From: JAFDZW01 sp038229915
Lineage (GTDB): Bacteria; Bacteroidota; Ignavibacteria; Palsa-1295
Direction: 5' to 3'
Length of the DNA: 9,803 nt
Assembly: GCA_038229915.1 (NCBI GenBank)
Contig: JBBRNY010000093.1
Location: 1-9,803, forward strand
Shown: in pieces, positions 1 through 6,186 of the stretch
Position numbering within the stretch: position 1 is the stretch's first letter
How the letters are laid out: each line of letters begins with the position of its first letter
Translations under genes and position numbers: made by a program
Notes under the pieces: model-generated
The model's database searches: none
What the model was told of the DNA's origin: nothing
The model's input: only the letters and a program-made list of their open reading frames with translations

Positions 1-2589
1 AATATCGGCCCGACAAATACTGCCGGTTGTACCAAAACCTTAGCGATCTCACCAAAAGATGGCAATACGATCTATGCCGGTGCCGCAGGCGGAGGGGTCT
101 GGAAAACAACCAACGGCGGAACTGCTTGGACGGCATTAACCGATAATGTTATCCCAGATCTTGCCGTCTCTTCGATCGCGATCGACCCATCAAATGTCAG
201 TAATGTTTATGTTGGCACCGGAGACCCCGCAGTTTCCGTCGATGCTCTTCCTGGGTCAGGATTATATAAATCAACAAATGCCGGTGGATCATGGACGCGT
301 ATCGCAACGACCACATTTACTAAAACGGTGAACAAAGTGCTCGTTCATCCGACAAATACAAACATTGTTTATGCTTGTAATAACGACGGGTCGAATCGTG
401 GTTTATTCCGCTCGACCAATGCGGGTACCAGTTTTACAAGAGTCTATCCTGCGACTGGAAATGCAGCTGCGGTAGTTTGGGATGTCGTGACGGCACAATC
501 GATCGCCGGGAAATTAGTTATGTATTTAGTCGAAGGAAACACCCCGGGTGGGGCTTCTAATGAATGCGGCATTTATAAATCGATAGACGATGGCGCAACC
601 TGGGTAAAGATCACCACAGCAGGCTTACCAAATGGCAGTTCGTTCGGAAAATCAGCACTTGCGATTCCTGCAAGTGATCTGACAAAAGTCTATTGCTTTG
701 TTTCGACTCCAGGTGGAGATCTCTTAGGTCTCTATCGCTCGACCAATTCAGGTGTGTTGTTTTCTTCGGTCGCAGGGGTACCATCAACCGTACTGAATGT
801 CGGCTCTGGTGCACAAGGTTGGTATGACCTTTATCTGGGAGTTGCTCCGGGTACTTCACCAAACGATACTCTTTATATTGGTGGAGTCGAAGCCTATCGC
901 TCATTTAATGGTGGAAATACCTGGACGTCATATAGTGATTACAATACTCATTATCAAGTTCATGTCGATCATCAATGTATTGCTATCGATCCGACAAACT
1001 CGCGTCGTGTTTGGATCGGGAATGATGGCGGTGTCTATCGCTCGACAAATTCCGGACAAAATTGGAGTTATCTCTCAAACTCAATGATGACAATGCGCGC
1101 ATATCACATTGGGCTCGATAATCTTGACTTCAAAAAAACCTATTCAGGATTTCAAGATCAAGGATTTTATAAAACGGTCTCTGGCCAATCACCGACCACA
1201 GTTTTTGGTGGTGATGGTTTCCAGCCGATCGTCGATCCATCAAACTCGAATATCTTTTATACCGAAGGTCCGTTCGGTACATTATATAAAACCAGTGATG
1301 GCGGAAATAATTTTAGCAATATCACTGGGTCAAGTTTTGAATCGGGTGCTGATTGGGATGTCCCATTTGCAATGGCTCCGAAAAACAATCAAACATTATT
1401 TACTGGTCGAACGGTATTATGGAAATCGAATAACAGCGGTTCAAGTTGGAGCTCGGTTTCTCCGTCGTTCAACGGGTACATCCAATCAGTAGGGCTTTCT
1501 CCTTCGAACTCGAACACTTGGTGGATCGGGCTTAACGGAGGCAAAGTAAAATTAACGGTCGATGGTGGCACGAATTGGAATGATAAATCCACTGGTATTC
1601 CGGGAATTACCGTCCGCTCGATCGTCTGTAACCCAACAGATGCCAATGTTGCGCTGATCGCGCTTGCAGCATCTTCTACGAACCAAGCACGAGTGATGCG
1701 CACGACCAATGCGGGCACAAGCTGGACAAATGTTTCCGGCACAACTGGCGGTCTGTTGCCTGGTGTCCCTGTAAATTGTATTGCGCTTGACTCGGTCAGC
1801 CCAAGCAGTGTTTGGTATGCCGCTACTGATAATGGTATTTATTATACATTGAATGCGGGACAAAAATGGTCTATTGCAGGATCGGGTCTTGGCTTAGCAT
1901 CGTGTCAGGACGTGCAAGTTCATTCAAATAAAATTACCATCCGAGTAGGCACTCACGGACGCAGTATTTGGGAAGCGAATGTGAATATTCTTCCTGTCGA
2001 GCTGACAGGTCTTACCGCAAGTAAGACTTCGAACGGCACACAACTTATTTGGCGCACCGACAGCGAACGCGGCAACTCAGGTTTCTGGGTACAGAGAAGT
2101 TACAATTACCAACAGTTTGTCGATGTGATGTTTGTCACCGGCTCAGGCACCACAAACACTGAGCATGATTATAGCTATCTCGATACGATGATGAGTTCGG
2201 GTCGTTATACCTATCGCCTAAAGCAAGTTGATCTCGATGGTTCTGAACATCTGTCAAATACCGTGGACGTTGCCTATGGTAGTTCAGCGAAATTGCATCT
2301 CGATCAAAATTTCCCAAATCCATTCTTGTTGAGTTCTTCGATCGGAAGCACACGAATTCATTTCGAACTTCCCGATAACGACATCGTCACGATCAAGTTA
2401 TACTCAACCGAAGGTGCGCTTATCAATACCTTGCTCGATCATAGCGAGCAAAGCGGTGGCGAACAAGATGTATTTTGGAATGGCACTGACGCTTCAGGCA
2501 TCCCAGTTGCCAGCGGCGTATATTTTTACACGCTTGAAACAGCCAGCGGCTCGAGACTGACCAACAAGTTGATCTTCATTACGAAATAA
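1..2589 (+). CDS. Secreted BNR/sortilin-like repeat protein with T9SS-type C-terminal sorting domain (5' end missing)
   Basis: The reading frame is open from the first base, so the N-terminus and any signal peptide lie outside the window; 862 residues are visible. About a dozen BNR/Asp-box-like repeats of the form Y-[KR]-S-[TN]-[DN]-[GA]-G-x-[ST]-W run from near residue 35 (VWKTTNGGTAW) to near residue 620 (YYTLNAGQKW), which suggests one or two beta-propellers like those of sortilin/VPS10 and sialidase-fold proteins. Residues about 664-758 (starting LPVELTGL) look like the fibronectin-type module common before sorting domains in this lineage. Residues about 766-862 (NFPNPF, then NGTDASG..VASGVYFY and a C-terminal KLIFITK) match a T9SS type A/FlgD-like C-terminal domain, so export across the outer membrane and surface attachment or release are likely. 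No catalytic site was recognised, so a glycosidase call is not justified; adhesion, binding or an unknown role are possible. A strong terminator follows directly. Confidence 0.85.
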   Translation, partial: NIGPTNTAGCTKTLAISPKDGNTIYAGAAGGGVWKTTNGGTAWTALTDNVIPDLAVSSIAIDPSNVSNVYVGTGDPAVSVDALPGSGLYKSTNAGGSWTRIATTTFTKTVNKVLVHPTNTNIVYACNNDGSNRGLFRSTNAGTSFTRVYPATGNAAAVVWDVVTAQSIAGKLVMYLVEGNTPGGASNECGIYKSIDDGATWVKITTAGLPNGSSFGKSALAIPASDLTKVYCFVSTPGGDLLGLYRSTNSGVLFSSVAGVPSTVLNVGSGAQGWYDLYLGVAPGTSPNDTLYIGGVEAYRSFNGGNTWTSYSDYNTHYQVHVDHQCIAIDPTNSRRVWIGNDGGVYRSTNSGQNWSYLSNSMMTMRAYHIGLDNLDFKKTYSGFQDQGFYKTVSGQSPTTVFGGDGFQPIVDPSNSNIFYTEGPFGTLYKTSDGGNNFSNITGSSFESGADWDVPFAMAPKNNQTLFTGRTVLWKSNNSGSSWSSVSPSFNGYIQSVGLSPSNSNTWWIGLNGGKVKLTVDGGTNWNDKSTGIPGITVRSIVCNPTDANVALIALAASSTNQARVMRTTNAGTSWTNVSGTTGGLLPGVPVNCIALDSVSPSSVWYAATDNGIYYTLNAGQKWSIAGSGLGLASCQDVQVHSNKITIRVGTHGRSIWEANVNILPVELTGLTASKTSNGTQLIWRTDSERGNSGFWVQRSYNYQQFVDVMFVTGSGTTNTEHDYSYLDTMMSSGRYTYRLKQVDLDGSEHLSNTVDVAYGSSAKLHLDQNFPNPFLLSSSIGSTRIHFELPDNDIVTIKLYSTEGALINTLLDHSEQSGGEQDVFWNGTDASGIPVASGVYFYTLETASGSRLTNKLIFITK

Positions 2590-2616
2590 ACGAAAGATCA
2601 CAGTTTTACGAGAACG

Positions 2617-2648
2617 AAGCCGCTTCTGAATAAGAAGCGGCTTTTTTA
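2617..2648 (+). terminator. Strong rho-independent terminator after the secreted-protein gene
   Basis: AAGCCGCTTC (2617-2626) pairs perfectly with GAAGCGGCTT (2634-2643) around a 7-nt loop and runs into a T-tract. An outer 10-nt perfect inverted repeat, ACGAAATAAA (2581-2590, containing the stop codon) with TTTATTTCGT (2645-2654), encloses it. The element insulates the upstream gene from the partner-switching operon. Confidence 0.92.
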
Positions 2649-2712
2649 TTTCGTAGGTCATTGGAAGAATCTGAACTCTCTGAGTCCCGAAAGCGTATAG
2701 AATACTACTCTT

Positions 2713-4971
2713 ATGAGCAGCAAACGCGAACATCTTTCAGTCGCCTCGATGATGAAGCAGCGCTATATGGCTATTGCCAAAGGCGTCGCTACGCGTTCAG
2801 CATTTAATGCTATCATTGGTTTGCTGATCTTTGTCGTCATTCTCATTATAGATCTGCTATCATATTCCCTGAAAATGATGCAGGGGATGACCCTTGATGT
2901 TGTGAGAACTGCCCTCCAGATCATCACGATCTATTTTTGGTCGAGAGCCCTGAGCCCGTTTATTGTTCGCTACCGCGATCTTTCGAGACGTGTTGGCAAA
3001 CCCGAAGCAGGCTTGATCCCGGTCCGAACCTTGCGGTGGTTTGTCATTGCTCTTGCTGTCGGAGAGTTGTTTGCTTTCCTTCCCGATCTATTCCTCCCTC
3101 GTCTGAATGCTACGTTTGAACCACTGGTGCCCAATGCGGTCATCAGCATCAATATTATGGGGATCCTGTGGCTCACAGGGTTTGCAGCTATTTTGGTCGG
3201 CTTCTCAAAATTTTTATTTATTTGGCAAAAAACACGCGACTTGCGCCGCCGTCTTATTTTTTGGTTCATACCAATTGGGCTCTTCAGCCTTGTTGATTAC
3301 CTTACAAATACTAAAAGCATCTCCAATGATACGCCGATACAAATTACATTGATCGGTTTGCGGTTTCTTGTCATTTTTTCAACGCTCTTTTTATGGTTCC
3401 GAATCGACTGGATGCCGCACGTCTCTCGAAAAGACAAAAATCGTGTTCTTATACTGAGTGCTTTTGCTTGTGTATTAAGCATTGTCGTGGTGATCAATTA
3501 CTCAACAGGGTTGACCAGTGGGATTCTGGCGCACTATGCCATTTTCTTGCATAGCATCATTCATGTTTCGATGTTGGGCGTTGCTTCGTATTTTGGTCTG
3601 GTGTTTTTTAATGCACTCTTTACACTCTCATCGACCGAGCTTGTCGAGCGGCGAGCCGCCGAAGTACAGTCACTTGCAAAGCTGACCAGGTTTAGCTCTG
3701 ATGTGTTGACAAGTGAGTTGTTGCTTGATATTCCGCGTCTTGCCGATCAAATTACCGCACTTGCACAAGAGGCAACAAAATCGGACTGCGCATGGCTTGA
3801 ATTGAACTTCCGACAGGCGCAAGGCTTGACGACCGACACAAAGATCTACCGTTCCTATGCTTCGATCTCACAAGAACTTGCCGATCATATCTCGAATGAA
3901 TCGTTGCCGGGGCTTCGCGCGACGGTTATTACGAGATCGATCTCCGAAGAACTTGCCACAACAGGCAAACCCGTTTTGCTCACTGCCGGAGATCTCCTTG
4001 ATGGAGTTGAATTGCCATTTAGTCATTCGATCGAACAACTTTCATCGCTCATTGCGATACCACTATTACATAAACAAGAACTCCGTGGTGCGATCTATGT
4101 CGCAAAACAACAAGAGTATGGGTATGACGACGAAGATGTCACGGTACTGACTGCGTTTAGTGATATTGCAACACTTGCTCTTGATACAGCGCGGCTGCTG
4201 GCTGATTCGATCGAAAAACAGAAATTTGATGGCGAGCTACGTGCCGCACGGTCGATGCAACAAAGTCTCTTACCAAACACCGTGCCCGATGTTCCTGGTT
4301 ATGAGATCAGTGCTATCAGCATTCCTGCATACGAAGTAGGCGGCGATTATTATGATTTCACAACACTCAGCGACGGCTCACCTATCGCTGTGATCGGCGA
4401 TGTATCAGGCAAAGGAATTTCGGCTTCGATCTTTATGGCTGAGACCAAAGGTATCGTCCAAGCACTTGCGCCAATGATGATGACCGTTCGCGAACTGTTC
4501 ATCGGAACCAACGACGCATTAATGCGTAATATCGGTGAGCAAGGGTTTCGTCGTTCGTTCGTCACCTTAGCTGCCATCGGATTCAAAGACAATGTCTTGA
4601 CCTACTCGAGAGCAGGTCATACGCCACTCCTGATCTTCGGAGCCAATGGTGATTATCAATATTTGCAACCCAAAGGAATGGGTCTCGGCTTTGTCGGAAA
4701 AAATATTTTCGACGGAGTGCTCGAACAAAAACAGATCGCGCTCGACCCGGGTGAGACCCTCATTCTCTTTAGCGATGGCATTACCGAAGTTCGCGCCGGC
4801 GATGGCGAAGAATTGGGCTATGCTCGCTTTGCCGAAATAATTAGAGGCGCACGTTTTGAAGAGACTGTGCAAAAAATGACTGATCGTATCTTACGAGATG
4901 TATTATTATATGCAAGCGATGCTTCGTTTTCCGACGATGCAACGTTCGTAATTGTTCGAAGAAAACACTAA
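2713..4971 (+). CDS. RsbU-like membrane PP2C-family serine phosphatase with GAF domain
   Basis: Predicted to dephosphorylate a phospho-STAS anti-sigma-factor antagonist, freeing it to bind an RsbW-type kinase. The 752-residue protein has three parts. About eight hydrophobic segments (roughly 31-52, 62-82, 105-130, 142-172, 180-197, 209-229, 244-263, 271-306) place it in the inner membrane. A GAF-like sensor region spans about 325-495. A helical linker (ELRAARSMQQSLLP, about 508-521) leads into a SpoIIE/PP2C domain from about 520 to 750. The metal-binding motifs are intact: GGDYYDF (543-549), GDVSGKG (562-568), AGH (634-636), FSDGITEVR (686-694) and FSDDATFVIV (739-748), so Asp545, Asp563, Asp688 and Asp742 are the likely metal ligands. 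The signal sensed by the membrane and GAF parts is unknown. The ATG at 2713 lacks a clear Shine-Dalgarno but precedes a plausible cytosolic tail and the first helix. The STAS and kinase genes follow in the same direction, 20 bp downstream and then overlapping, as expected for a partner-switching operon. Confidence 0.9.
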   Translation: MSSKREHLSVASMMKQRYMAIAKGVATRSAFNAIIGLLIFVVILIIDLLSYSLKMMQGMTLDVVRTALQIITIYFWSRALSPFIVRYRDLSRRVGKPEAGLIPVRTLRWFVIALAVGELFAFLPDLFLPRLNATFEPLVPNAVISINIMGILWLTGFAAILVGFSKFLFIWQKTRDLRRRLIFWFIPIGLFSLVDYLTNTKSISNDTPIQITLIGLRFLVIFSTLFLWFRIDWMPHVSRKDKNRVLILSAFACVLSIVVVINYSTGLTSGILAHYAIFLHSIIHVSMLGVASYFGLVFFNALFTLSSTELVERRAAEVQSLAKLTRFSSDVLTSELLLDIPRLADQITALAQEATKSDCAWLELNFRQAQGLTTDTKIYRSYASISQELADHISNESLPGLRATVITRSISEELATTGKPVLLTAGDLLDGVELPFSHSIEQLSSLIAIPLLHKQELRGAIYVAKQQEYGYDDEDVTVLTAFSDIATLALDTARLLADSIEKQKFDGELRAARSMQQSLLPNTVPDVPGYEISAISIPAYEVGGDYYDFTTLSDGSPIAVIGDVSGKGISASIFMAETKGIVQALAPMMMTVRELFIGTNDALMRNIGEQGFRRSFVTLAAIGFKDNVLTYSRAGHTPLLIFGANGDYQYLQPKGMGLGFVGKNIFDGVLEQKQIALDPGETLILFSDGITEVRAGDGEELGYARFAEIIRGARFEETVQKMTDRILRDVLLYASDASFSDDATFVIVRRKH

Positions 4972-4991
4972 AATATCCAGGAGAGAACAGT

Positions 4992-5360
4992 ATGGCTTAT
5001 GTAGGTTCAGAATTTAGTGTGAGCGAAAGTCTTTCGCCGACAGAAGGTATCTCGGTGATCGCTCTGACGGGGCAACTCGACGCCCATACCGCGCCGGAGT
5101 TCGAGAAATTTCTCGAACAGATCGTTCGCGGCGATCAAAAGCGAAAACTGATCCTCGATTTTTCTTCGCTCGAATATATTTCCAGCGCAGGGCTTGGAGT
5201 GCTGATGGGCTTCATCGAAGATGTCCGTTCCGATGGTGGCGATATGAAATTTGCGCTCGTGCCCGAAAAAATTTATCACGTGCTCGATCTGCTTGGCTTT
5301 CCAGTTGTCTTTACGATCACCCCAACTATTGCCGAGGCAGTAGAATCATTTAATAAATAA
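4992..5360 (+). CDS. STAS-domain anti-sigma-factor antagonist (RsbV/SpoIIAA-like)
   Basis: A single STAS domain of 122 residues, the usual length of RsbV/SpoIIAA. In this family the unphosphorylated protein binds the RsbW-type kinase and releases its client; the kinase inactivates it by phosphorylating a serine and the RsbU-type phosphatase restores it. The core is visible as LTGQLDAHTAPEF (25-37), LILDFSSLEYISSAGLGVL (53-71) and the C-terminal FPVVFTITPTIAEAVE. Ser64 or Ser65 in ISSAG is the expected phosphorylation site, Ser64 by alignment to SpoIIAA. A good Shine-Dalgarno, AGGAG at 4979-4983, stands 8 nt before the ATG and fixes the start. It is the only strong ribosome-binding site of this operon, which fits the need for more antagonist than phosphatase (inference). 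The stop codon overlaps the ATG of the kinase gene by one base (TAATG). Confidence 0.94.
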   Translation: MAYVGSEFSVSESLSPTEGISVIALTGQLDAHTAPEFEKFLEQIVRGDQKRKLILDFSSLEYISSAGLGVLMGFIEDVRSDGGDMKFALVPEKIYHVLDLLGFPVVFTITPTIAEAVESFNK

Positions 5361-5785
5361 TGTCGCAAGAGTTTACTGAGATGCGTTCGTTTGCTGCCGA
5401 TACTTCGGTACTTGCGGAGCTACGGGCATTTGTTTGGCATTCCGGTGCGATGATGGGGCTCAGCGAAGAAACGCTTCGCAATATCGAACTTGCTGTTGAT
5501 GAAGCGGCAACAAATGTTATTCGTCACGTTGCTAATCATCATCCTACCGCAATTGGCTGCAGCTGTGGCACTGACCATGATCACTCCGAAGTGGTCATCG
5601 AAATTTCATGGGAAGCTGACGAGCCATTTAATCCTATACTTCCCGACAAAGAAGATATTTCGCGCAGAATAGAAACACATTCACCGGGCGGACTGGGTAT
5701 TTTTCTGATGCATCATCTTGTCGATGAGATCAATTTTGATTTCAAAGATGGCAAGTGTATCGTGCGATTATCGACACGCGTCTAA
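5360..5785 (+). CDS. RsbW/SpoIIAB-like anti-sigma factor, GHKL-fold serine kinase
   Basis: A 141-residue HATPase_c (GHKL) protein. It would phosphorylate the STAS protein encoded just upstream and, when free of it, hold a client, classically a sigma factor. The N-box is ELAVDEAATNVIRH (43-56), with Glu48 and Asn52 as the expected catalytic base and Mg ligand. The D-x-G-x-G-type box is represented by DEPFNP (87-92), and the glycine-rich lid by PGGLGIFLMHHLVDE (109-123). Between the N-box helix and the next strand is an unusual His/Cys-rich stretch (H56, H60, H61, C67, C69, H73, H75). The start overlaps the STAS stop codon by one base, has no Shine-Dalgarno of its own and is therefore probably translated by coupling. 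No sigma factor gene is adjacent, so the client is encoded elsewhere or is not a sigma factor. Confidence 0.9.
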   Translation: MSQEFTEMRSFAADTSVLAELRAFVWHSGAMMGLSEETLRNIELAVDEAATNVIRHVANHHPTAIGCSCGTDHDHSEVVIEISWEADEPFNPILPDKEDISRRIETHSPGGLGIFLMHHLVDEINFDFKDGKCIVRLSTRV

Positions 5786-5797
5786 AAGTGTTATAAA
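5771..5797 (+). promoter_or_regulatory. Candidate promoter for the methionine operon leader
   Basis: TCGACA (5771-5776) resembles a -35 box and TATAAA (5792-5797) a -10 box, but the 15-bp spacer is short and the -35 lies inside the end of the kinase gene. An alternative is TTTTCA (5813-5818) with TATTAC (5836-5841) at 17 bp, which would start transcription about at P1 of the aptamer. Sigma preferences of this lineage may differ from these boxes. The choice is uncertain. Confidence 0.25.
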
Positions 5798-5842
5798 AAA
5801 ACCGCCGGAAACTTTTCACTTCGTTTTCAGAGTTGTATTACT

Positions 5843-5976
5843 GTTACTCATCAAGAACAGCCGAGGGACAGGCCCTGTGAAGCTGTAGCAACCGTTGGGG
5901 GAAACTTCAAGTCTAGGTGCTAAATCCTGCCAAGATCATCTGCAAAGATGTGAAGGGAAAGATGAGCCGAAGTAAC
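5843..5976 (+). ncRNA. SAM-I (S-box) riboswitch aptamer upstream of metB
   Basis: The conserved SAM-I core is present in order. P1 is CTCATC (5847-5852) with GATGAG (5961-5966), extended by GTTA/TAAC at 5843-5846 and 5973-5976. J1/2 is AAGA. P2 is ACAGC (5857-5861) with GCTGT (5882-5886), containing the kink-turn/pseudoknot sequence GAGGGACAGGCCC (5863-5875) and GTGAAG. AGCAACC is followed by P3 and the signature GGTGCTAAATCCTGC (5916-5930), and P4 ends in GGGAAAGATGAG. In this class SAM binding stabilises P1 and turns expression off. The location before metB-metX-hom agrees with methionine control. The element extends into additional structure not typical of the class (see the downstream entries). 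Confidence 0.95.
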
Positions 5977-6008
5977 ACCACAGAATATTTTACGATATTC
6001 TTTTGGTG
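5976..6008 (+). other. Hairpin between SAM-I aptamer and terminator
   Basis: CACCA (5976-5980) pairs with TGGTG (6004-6008) and AGAATAT (5982-5988) with ATATTCT (5995-6001), separated by a small internal loop, giving 12 pairs. It begins exactly where the extended P1 ends. It may be a spacer or part of the expression platform; it is not an obvious antiterminator because it does not overlap the terminator stem. Confidence 0.6.
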
Positions 6009-6012
6009 ATAG

Positions 6013-6048
6013 CCTATCGGTCGCTTTCCGATAGGTTTTTTCGTTTTT
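6013..6048 (+). terminator. Intrinsic terminator of the SAM-I leader
   Basis: CCTATCGG (6013-6020) pairs perfectly with CCGATAGG (6028-6035) around a 7-nt loop, followed by TTTTTTCGTTTTT. It is a textbook terminator about 45 nt after P1 and is the likely SAM-dependent off switch. I could not find an antiterminator strand complementary to CCTATCGG in the aptamer region. Confidence 0.9.
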
Positions 6049-6095
6049 AGCGGTGAATTCATTCCCGCTAATTCGAAAGTCCTTTCGGGAAACGA
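6041..6095 (+). other. Possible three-way-junction RNA in the metB leader
   Basis: Three nested stems can form: TCGTTT (6041-6046) with AAACGA (6090-6095); TTAGCGG-t-GAA (6047-6057) with TTCCCGCTAA (6062-6071); and CGAAA (6074-6078) with TTTCG (6083-6087). The closing stem uses the T-tract of the preceding terminator. An alternative AGTC/GACT stem (6078-6081 with 6094-6097) would compete. No known aptamer class was recognised; the pairings are visible, their function is not. Confidence 0.4.
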
Positions 6096-6105
6096 CTGTA
6101 AACCT

Positions 6106-6122
6106 ACCGACTCCGGTTTTTT
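6106..6122 (+). terminator. Weak second terminator-like hairpin
   Basis: ACCG (6106-6109) pairs with CGGT (6114-6117) around a 4-nt loop and is followed by five further T residues. The 4-bp stem is short, so this is at most a pause site or weak terminator. Confidence 0.25.
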
Positions 6123-6131
6123 CCATTCTTG

Positions 6132-6186
6132 GCATAGTCTCTTGATGAGTAGAAATTTTACTCATAACAACCAGACGAGACTATGC
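6132..6186 (+). promoter_or_regulatory. Nested inverted repeat sequestering the metB start codon
   Basis: GCATAGTCTC (6132-6141) is the exact reverse complement of GAGACTATGC (6177-6186), and the second arm contains the metB ATG (6183-6185). Inside it ATGAGTA (6145-6151) pairs perfectly with TACTCAT (6159-6165) around a 7-nt loop. In RNA this would bury the start codon and the only weak Shine-Dalgarno-like bases (GAG at 6177-6179). The left part, 6140-6151, is also exactly complementary to the aptamer strand 5845-5856. An alternative reading is a DNA operator for a regulator; the asymmetric spacers (3 and 11 nt) and the overlap with the ATG favour RNA. Confidence 0.7.

Noticed and set aside
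1389..1863. Reverse-strand open frames within the propeller gene
   Set aside because: They are shadows of the repeat-rich forward gene with no independent support.
5784..5816. Terminator after the RsbW-like gene from AAAAGT (5784-5789) and ACTTTT (5811-5816)
   Set aside because: The 6-bp A/T-rich stem with a 21-nt loop is too weak, and the region more likely holds the promoter for the met leader.
5920..6165. Reverse-strand open frame across the riboswitch and leader
   Set aside because: It covers structured RNA elements, lacks a ribosome-binding site and has no domain; it is a chance frame.
6140..6186. Hammerhead ribozyme, suggested by CTTGATGAG followed by GAAA
   Set aside because: The core should read CTGANGA with a stem before GAAA and a cleavage triplet; there is an extra T and the perfect 7-bp hairpin occupies the core.
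6172..6186. MetJ-like box (AGACGAGACT resembles AGACGTCT)
   Set aside because: MetJ is confined to gammaproteobacteria and tandem boxes are absent; the SAM-I riboswitch already explains methionine control.
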